Assembly (NCBI GenBank): GCA_018819375.1
Contig: JAHJQH010000028.1
Span: 1 to 15,782 of the forward strand
Reading direction: 5' to 3'
DNA: 15,782 nucleotides
Origin: Nanobdellota archaeon
GTDB taxonomy: Archaea > Nanobdellota > Nanobdellia > SCGC-AAA011-G17 > GW2011-AR20
Position 1 is the stretch's first letter; every line of letters starts with the position of its first letter. The notes below the pieces were generated by a model that saw only the letters and a program-made list of their open reading frames with translations, ran no database searches and had not been told where the DNA came from. Positions 13,996 to 15,782 of this stretch are shown in pieces. Both the position numbers and the translations under genes were made by a program.

Positions 13996-14508
13996 TTTAT
14001 GTTTTTTATATCTTTTAAATACAAACCTCCTAAGAAATTTTTCTATATCTTCTAAATTTATATCCACAGATGTAGTAAGTTTATTTAAGGTATCATTATG
14101 CATCAATTTAGCATACCTGTGTGCTTCTGAAGAATTAGGTAGTCTTTGATGGAGTGGAGAGCCAATTTGTATTCCTAACTTTTTTTCCAATAAATACCGA
14201 AGGGTATTATTTATATCATTTTTATGACGATAAAAATCCCTACAAATTGTTAATGAAACCCTCTCTTTCAATCCAATTGATTTAAATAAATAATAGATAA
14301 TCACACAATATAATTTTACTTTAAAAAGAGCTATTTCTTTTCCAAAATCTCTATATCCATATTTCTGTTTATGCCAATTATTAATGATGGTTTCAATTAA
14401 TTCTTTTTTAAATTTAAAACCTTTAACAATGCTTCCTTCACCAGAAATACATATTACATAATCTTTACTAAATATATCATAACCACTAACATCTATTTCA
14501 AATTTCAT
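13993..14508 (-). CDS. Uncharacterised protein, possible RNase H-like fold
   Basis: This 171-residue protein is not recognised as a named family. It opens with KFEIDVSGYDIFSKDYVICI, an acidic residue at the end of a first strand followed by a hairpin, as in RNase H-fold nucleases. Later come LTICRDFYRH (about 86-95) with a second strand-end Asp, and SSEAHRYAKLMHND (about 126-139) with His and Asp. That is the sort of residue order a metal-dependent RNase H-like active site would need, but this is inference. The C-terminus is helical and basic (FLRRFVFKRYKKHK). The TATA-like AATTTAAAAC on the minus strand (about 14540-14529) is 26 nt before the ATG, so a leaderless start. The candidate RNA converges on its 3' end. 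Confidence 0.65.
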   Translation of the reverse strand: MKFEIDVSGYDIFSKDYVICISGEGSIVKGFKFKKELIETIINNWHKQKYGYRDFGKEIALFKVKLYCVIIYYLFKSIGLKERVSLTICRDFYRHKNDINNTLRYLLEKKLGIQIGSPLHQRLPNSSEAHRYAKLMHNDTLNKLTTSVDINLEDIEKFLRRFVFKRYKKHK

Positions 14509-14528
14509 AAAATAAACAGGAATTAATA

Positions 14529-14540
14529 AGTTTTAAATTT
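14529..14540 (-). promoter_or_regulatory. TATA box for 171-residue protein gene
   Basis: Read on the minus strand, the motif AAATTTAAAAC is centred about 26 nt upstream of the ATG at 14508, with no ribosome site between. Confidence 0.5.
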
Positions 14541-14638
14541 ATCTGTTGTTGGTTCTAATAATAGCATTGGTGTGGATTGCTTTTACTTTCAGCATTCTAC
14601 TTCTTCAACCACCTATTATTATAACCACTCCTTTAAAC

Positions 14639-15115
14639 CTACCCAAAAACCCTCTCAAACTCCCTCATAAAATCCTCAACAACTCCGCCATTACGAATAA
14701 CAACAAGATTCTCATCATTGTTCTTAAACCCATTCTCAGTTGGATTGCAGCTTCCAGTCACGACAACTTTTCCATCAACCACAAAGACCTTATGATGCAT
14801 TAACGCAGAATTATCATCCCATCTTACATCAACGCCATTTTGTTTCAGTTTATCAAACTCAGAATATGCGCTCCTCTGCTGTTTTTCCATAACCCCTTTA
14901 ACATCCACCCCCCTCTTACCTGCCCTAACAAGAGCATCACCAACACCATCATCAGTCAGAGAATAAGCCATGAAATACACGCTCTCACTCGCACTATCAA
15001 TCATCCCAACCAAGACCCCTCGGCAATCCTCAACCTGGCACATATAACTTTCAACACCACACCCAGCTAAGAAAAGCATCAGTACCATCAATCCAAAAAC
15101 ACACAACAATCTCAT
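14639..15115 (-). CDS. Lipoprotein PLD-family nuclease (single HKD)
   Basis: This 158-residue protein of the phospholipase D superfamily resembles the small Nuc-type endonucleases that act as dimers of one HKD motif each. The motif is complete: His107-x-Lys109-x4-Asp114 (HHKVFVVD), followed by GSCNPTENG (121-129) and NNDEN (132-136). The N-terminus MRLLCVFGLMVLMLFLAGC is a signal ending in a lipobox LAGC with Cys19, so the enzyme is likely anchored outside the membrane. It may degrade external DNA for nucleotide salvage, as is plausible in a host-dependent small archaeon, or act on lipids. A TATA-like TTTTATAAG (about 15143-15135) lies 24 nt before the ATG. Codon use is richer in GT than in neighbours. 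Confidence 0.88.
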   Translation of the reverse strand: MRLLCVFGLMVLMLFLAGCGVESYMCQVEDCRGVLVGMIDSASESVYFMAYSLTDDGVGDALVRAGKRGVDVKGVMEKQQRSAYSEFDKLKQNGVDVRWDDNSALMHHKVFVVDGKVVVTGSCNPTENGFKNNDENLVVIRNGGVVEDFMREFERVFG

Positions 15116-15134
15116 AAAATAAAAAACAAGGAAA

Positions 15135-15144
15135 CTTATAAAAA
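15135..15144 (-). promoter_or_regulatory. TATA box for PLD gene
   Basis: On the minus strand TTTTTATAAG is centred about 24 nt before the ATG at 15115. It sits within a few bases of the stop of the upstream MFS gene, so the PLD gene probably has its own leaderless transcript. Confidence 0.5.
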
Positions 15145-15145
15145 C

Positions 15146-15769
15146 CTAATGGTTCTTGACCCTATGAAGTAATTTTCTTTTGATATGGTAATGCTGGTCT
15201 TTAATCTTACAACTATGCTCTTGTTTCTCTAATTTGAATAATATGAACAATCCCCCTAAGGATACTATTCCAGCTATCCCAAAAGTTAAGTTAAAACCTA
15301 CGTAATTTGCAATTGCTGCACCTACAATAGCAGTAATTGCTGTTCCGATTCCAACAGAAGTAGAATACAAGCTCCATTCAAAGCTCTCGTGTTTCCTGTC
15401 AAGGTGTGTGCTCCACAATCCAAGCCAGGTTGGGTAAGCTAATCCAGCTCCAATGCCATACAATATCTGGGCTAAATAAACATGAGTTATCGTCTTGGAA
15501 AATATGTAAACAAAAGGAACAAGAACAATTAATATGGTTCCAATGACCAACCATTTGACCTTGTCTTTATGAGCATCAATATACTTTGAAAAAGGCAATT
15601 GGATGGAGCATTTTGTTATGAGAAAAATCGTGCTTGCTATTCCTGCAGCAAGTATGCTTCCTCCAGCAAGATCCTCCTTAATAAAAATCGCGAGTATGGG
15701 AGTTATCAAACCAAACCCTGTTAAGACAAAGATATCAGAAAGCATCAACATCCTTACTGTATGATTCAT
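15146..15769 (-). CDS. Half-size MFS transporter (six helices)
   Basis: This 207-residue membrane protein matches the N-terminal half of major facilitator superfamily transporters. It has six predicted helices (about residues 8-30, 38-60, 73-92, 97-119, 131-157, 160-178) and then a charged His/Lys-rich tail. SDIFVLTGFGLITPILAIFI is a typical helix 1. The loop 2-3 motif A is degraded (FSKYIDAHKDKVKW). Full members have twelve helices, so this is either a truncated gene or a half transporter that dimerises. The start at 15769 is supported by GGTGAT (15781-15776), a good anti-Shine-Dalgarno match seven bases upstream. The frame is open to the window edge, so a longer protein is not excluded, and an operon partner may lie just outside. 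Confidence 0.75.
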   Translation of the reverse strand: MNHTVRMLMLSDIFVLTGFGLITPILAIFIKEDLAGGSILAAGIASTIFLITKCSIQLPFSKYIDAHKDKVKWLVIGTILIVLVPFVYIFSKTITHVYLAQILYGIGAGLAYPTWLGLWSTHLDRKHESFEWSLYSTSVGIGTAITAIVGAAIANYVGFNLTFGIAGIVSLGGLFILFKLEKQEHSCKIKDQHYHIKRKLLHRVKNH

Positions 15770-15782
15770 ATACCCATCACCC

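Noticed and set aside
14546..14803. Hydrophobic 85-residue plus-strand frame
   Set aside because: Most of it is antisense to the well-supported PLD gene and its composition reflects that gene's complement; no promoter or ribosome site is seen.
14639..15115. PLD gene as a DISARM component (DrmC) together with the SNF2-methyltransferase
   Set aside because: It lies over 8 kb away, has its own promoter and carries a lipoprotein signal, so it acts outside the cell rather than with an intracellular helicase.

Overview
The window looks archaeal, most likely from a small-genome DPANN-type lineage (Pacearchaeota/Woesearchaeota-like). The evidence is the linked rpl30e-nusA-rpsL-rpsG cluster, which is an archaeal order, an archaeal-type NusA made only of KH domains, AT-rich coding DNA, and a promoter layout in which a TATA-like box sits about 24-30 nt upstream of the ATG in at least seven genes. 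That spacing means mostly leaderless mRNAs. The lineage is an inference from this window alone.

Layout. (1) 1-1406: an AAA+/DUF4143 ATPase whose promoter carries two 19-bp palindromes directly upstream of the TATA box, followed by a hairpin/T-run terminator. (2) 1638-6205: a tight three-gene operon made of a degenerate AAG/Mpg-fold DNA glycosylase homologue, a protein with six 56-residue helix-turn-helix repeats in tandem, and an SNF2-type ATPase fused to a class I methyltransferase. The last two genes overlap by ATGA. (3) 6348-6569 (-): a cold-shock protein, divergent from (4) 6749-8571: rpl30e, nusA, rpsL and rpsG, with a structured 130-nt leader before rpsL. (5) 8607-10634 (-): a secreted protein with a caspase/legumain-like cysteine motif, EF-hand loops and a C-terminal FlgD/T9SS-type sorting-like domain, divergent from a small Tat-signal protein at 10756-11454. 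(6) 11455-11806: a gap with short repeats and a possible 33-residue acidic protein. (7) 11807-13594: a half-transporter ABC exporter. (8) 13595-13992: a gap with a broken small gene and a strong candidate structured RNA with its own TATA box. (9) 13993-15769 (-): an unknown 171-residue protein with an RNase H-like flavour, a lipoprotein PLD nuclease, and a six-helix half-size MFS protein.

The best candidate for an undescribed system is the operon at 1638-6205. In the repeat protein each module keeps nearly the same scaffold, while two adjacent residues at the start of the predicted recognition helix differ in every copy (QT, GS, RG, DC, ST, EN). This looks like a modular DNA-reading array. 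It is translationally coupled to an ATP-driven DNA translocase carrying a methyltransferase, and preceded by a base-flipping-fold protein that appears to have lost its catalytic glutamate. A targeted DNA-modifying, silencing or defence machine is a reasonable hypothesis, but its function cannot be shown from sequence alone.
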